The notes under the pieces were generated by a model. The model saw only the letters and a list, made by a program, of their open reading frames with translations, was not told the origin of the DNA and did not search any database. A program made the translations under genes and the position numbers. From assembly GCA_038253125.1 (NCBI GenBank), contig JBBSHM010000062.1, positions 1 to 14,761 on the forward strand: DNA of 14,761 bases, given 5' to 3'. Of this stretch, positions 13,898 through 14,761 are shown piece by piece. Within the stretch, counting starts at the first letter, position 1; every line of letters starts with the position of its first letter. This stretch comes from JAUJNH01 sp038253125 (GTDB lineage: Bacteria; Actinomycetota; Acidimicrobiia; Acidimicrobiales; JAUJNH01).

Positions 13898-14151
13898 CCC
13901 AGAACCTTGATCTCCATCGTCGCCCGGCCCGTCGGGCGCCGGAGTCAGCCTGCGATCGCAGAGGACGCCCCGGACCGGAACGTCCAAGCCAGCGGCATCC
14001 AGTCCCCAGCCAGCGCCTCAAACAGGAGGCGCCACCACCCGCCTACCCCTCCGATGCGTCGAACGCTCGCCGGTCGACCCTGCGCATCCTCGAACGTCGA
14101 CACCGAGGGACGCCTACCACTCGTGACGCTTGACGTCCTGCGATGTCGGTG
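13898..14151. other. Non-coding gap between fusion scar and toxin gene
   Basis: I see no plausible gene in these 254 bases. They contain one hairpin (13921-13938) and the region where the plus-strand remnant and the minus-strand toxin gene converge. Confidence 0.5.
13921..13938. terminator. Possible hairpin terminator
   Basis: CGCCCG pairs perfectly with CGGGCG around a 6-nt loop, 24 nt after the stop of the envelope-protein fragment. There is no T-run, so this is a weak call, though GC-rich bacteria often lack one. Confidence 0.25.
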
Positions 14152-14463
14152 TCAGCAGGCCATCACCTTGGCCATCGCTGAGCAGAACTCTGGCCAGCGC
14201 TCGGGCGAGACCTGCCCAGCGCGTTGGAGCAGCCAATCCACTGGCACCTGCTGGATGTTGTCAAGGCTGGCGACGCTTCCGTCCTGAACTCCTTCGGCGG
14301 TTCCCAGAGCCACTTCGGTAGCGAGTCCTCGGACGGTCGTGGTGATAGGGGCGACCAAGATTCGGACCAGACGTGACGCCACTCGCTGGCGGGTCAGGAC
14401 TACCACCGGACGCACCTTGTCGAGATCGGCCCACCACAGCTGGCCGTGGCCGAGGGCGCTCAC
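14152..14463 (-). CDS. MazF/PemK-type endoribonuclease toxin
   Basis: A 103-aa toxin of the MazF/PemK family, expected to cut cellular mRNA in a sequence-specific way when its antitoxin is degraded. The family pattern is clear: GQLWWADL at 7-14, KVRPVVVLTR at 16-25, the active-site strand LVAPITTTVRGLATEV at 36-51, and DGSVASLDNIQQV at 61-73, followed by a C-terminal helix. Length is normal and no key segment is missing, so it is probably active. The GTG start at 14461-14463 shares four bases (GTGA) with the antitoxin stop, so toxin translation is coupled to antitoxin translation. The cleavage site cannot be read from sequence. Confidence 0.93.
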   Translation of the reverse strand: MSALGHGQLWWADLDKVRPVVVLTRQRVASRLVRILVAPITTTVRGLATEVALGTAEGVQDGSVASLDNIQQVPVDWLLQRAGQVSPERWPEFCSAMAKVMAC

Positions 14464-14747
14464 GTGGGGGGCCGCCGGCGGCGGCGCTGGGCCGCCATCC
14501 GCATGACGTCAGCGGGCACCCCGCCGTCATAGGGCAGGTCGCCGCCCGGAACCGGCGCCCAGTCGAGATCTGGATCGTCCTCGTAGGGGTGGGCCGCCAG
14601 TGCCGCCAGCTCCTGTGCCTCATCGAGCTGGTAGATGAGGGCCCCGAGGGCGCGATCAAGGAGCTTGCTGTCGGGAGCGTCCAACATGTGACGAGCGGTG
14701 GCAAGTCGCTGGGCATCGACTGTAGTCGAAATCCGAACACGTGTCAT
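14460..14747 (-). CDS. MazE-like antitoxin (ribbon-helix-helix type)
   Basis: A 95-aa antitoxin upstream of and overlapping the MazF-type toxin. The N-terminal about 40 residues (TRVRISTTVDAQRLATARHM then LDAPDSKLLDRALGALIYQ) fit a ribbon-helix-helix DNA-binding domain: a short strand with alternating Arg/Thr residues, then two helices. The acidic, loop-rich C-terminal half (EDDPDLDWAPVPGGDLPYDGG) is the expected toxin-binding tail, and the protein ends in a run of arginines. ATG 14745-14747 lies 7 nt after a TATAAC -10, so the transcript is probably leaderless. Antitoxins of this type normally repress their own promoter, and an imperfect inverted repeat spans the start codon. Identification rests on partner, order and fold pattern more than on close similarity. 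Confidence 0.82.
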   Translation of the reverse strand: MTRVRISTTVDAQRLATARHMLDAPDSKLLDRALGALIYQLDEAQELAALAAHPYEDDPDLDWAPVPGGDLPYDGGVPADVMRMAAQRRRRRPPT

Positions 14748-14757
14748 GCTATGTGTT
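14736..14757. promoter_or_regulatory. Candidate autoregulatory operator of the toxin-antitoxin operon
   Basis: AACAC and GTGTT form an inverted repeat with a 12-nt spacer. It overlaps part of the -10 and the start codon, where repressor binding would block transcription. Only five bases per arm match, so this is tentative. Confidence 0.3.
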
Positions 14758-14760
14758 ATA
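14755..14760 (-). promoter_or_regulatory. Putative -10 of the toxin-antitoxin promoter
   Basis: On the minus strand TATAAC is followed by 7 nt and the antitoxin ATG. Any -35 element lies beyond the window end. Confidence 0.55.
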
Positions 14761-14761
14761 G

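Noticed and set aside
13552..14133. 193-codon plus-strand frame across the scar
   Set aside because: Its composition is Arg/Pro/His-rich without any motif. The coding signal over 13587-13897 is in a different frame.
1..14761. CRISPR array, tRNA or rRNA genes
   Set aside because: No regularly spaced short repeats, cloverleaf-like segments with CCA ends, or rRNA-like conserved stretches were noticed by eye. A dedicated RNA search was not possible.

Overview
The window is a GC-rich bacterial chromosome segment. GTG starts are common, and several genes have a TANNNT -10 hexamer 7-8 nt upstream of the start codon with no ribosome binding site, which suggests leaderless transcripts. The gene content (uppS-recO, era, a dinG-type helicase, a LysM/BTAD-family regulator, secreted GYWLVA-type repeats) points to an actinobacterium. 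I lean towards Acidimicrobiia because of the repeats, but that assignment is inference.

Layout. (1) 1-2560 is accessory and partly decayed. It holds a 404-aa protein of unknown function, a frame-broken XRE-type HTH gene lying between perfect 17-bp inverted repeats, and two more small minus-strand genes that read through only if single-base homopolymer indels are corrected. (2) 2317-4565 (minus) holds a 669-aa membrane-anchored BTAD regulator that appears to lack the LysM half of its family, followed by a small ORF overlapping its stop codon. A short plus-strand coding remnant abuts its 5' end. (3) 4825-7324 (minus) is a housekeeping run: uppS, recO (4-nt overlap) and an alpha/beta hydrolase. 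(4) 7370-11874 (plus) holds a YihY/BrkB membrane protein, a secreted serine hydrolase fused to a 42-residue repeat domain, and a DinG/XPD-type Fe-S helicase. (5) 11808-13156 (minus) holds era and an acidic protein whose gene ends inside the 3' end of the convergent helicase gene. (6) 13266-13897 is a chimeric scar: the N-terminus of an MFS transporter joined out of frame to the C-terminus of an unrelated envelope-type protein. (7) 14152-14747 (minus) is a complete MazE/MazF-type toxin-antitoxin pair with a leaderless promoter at the window edge.

The core genes serve cell-wall lipid carrier synthesis (UppS), recombination repair (RecO, DinG-like helicase) and ribosome assembly (Era). The two flanks look like plastic sequence with deletions, frameshifts and a toxin-antitoxin module. 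I did not find a clear, complete new system. The best candidates for something undescribed are the BTAD regulator with its small downstream ORFs, the hydrolase-repeat fusion, and the inverted-repeat-bounded HTH remnant. No tRNA, rRNA, CRISPR array or intact insertion sequence was seen.
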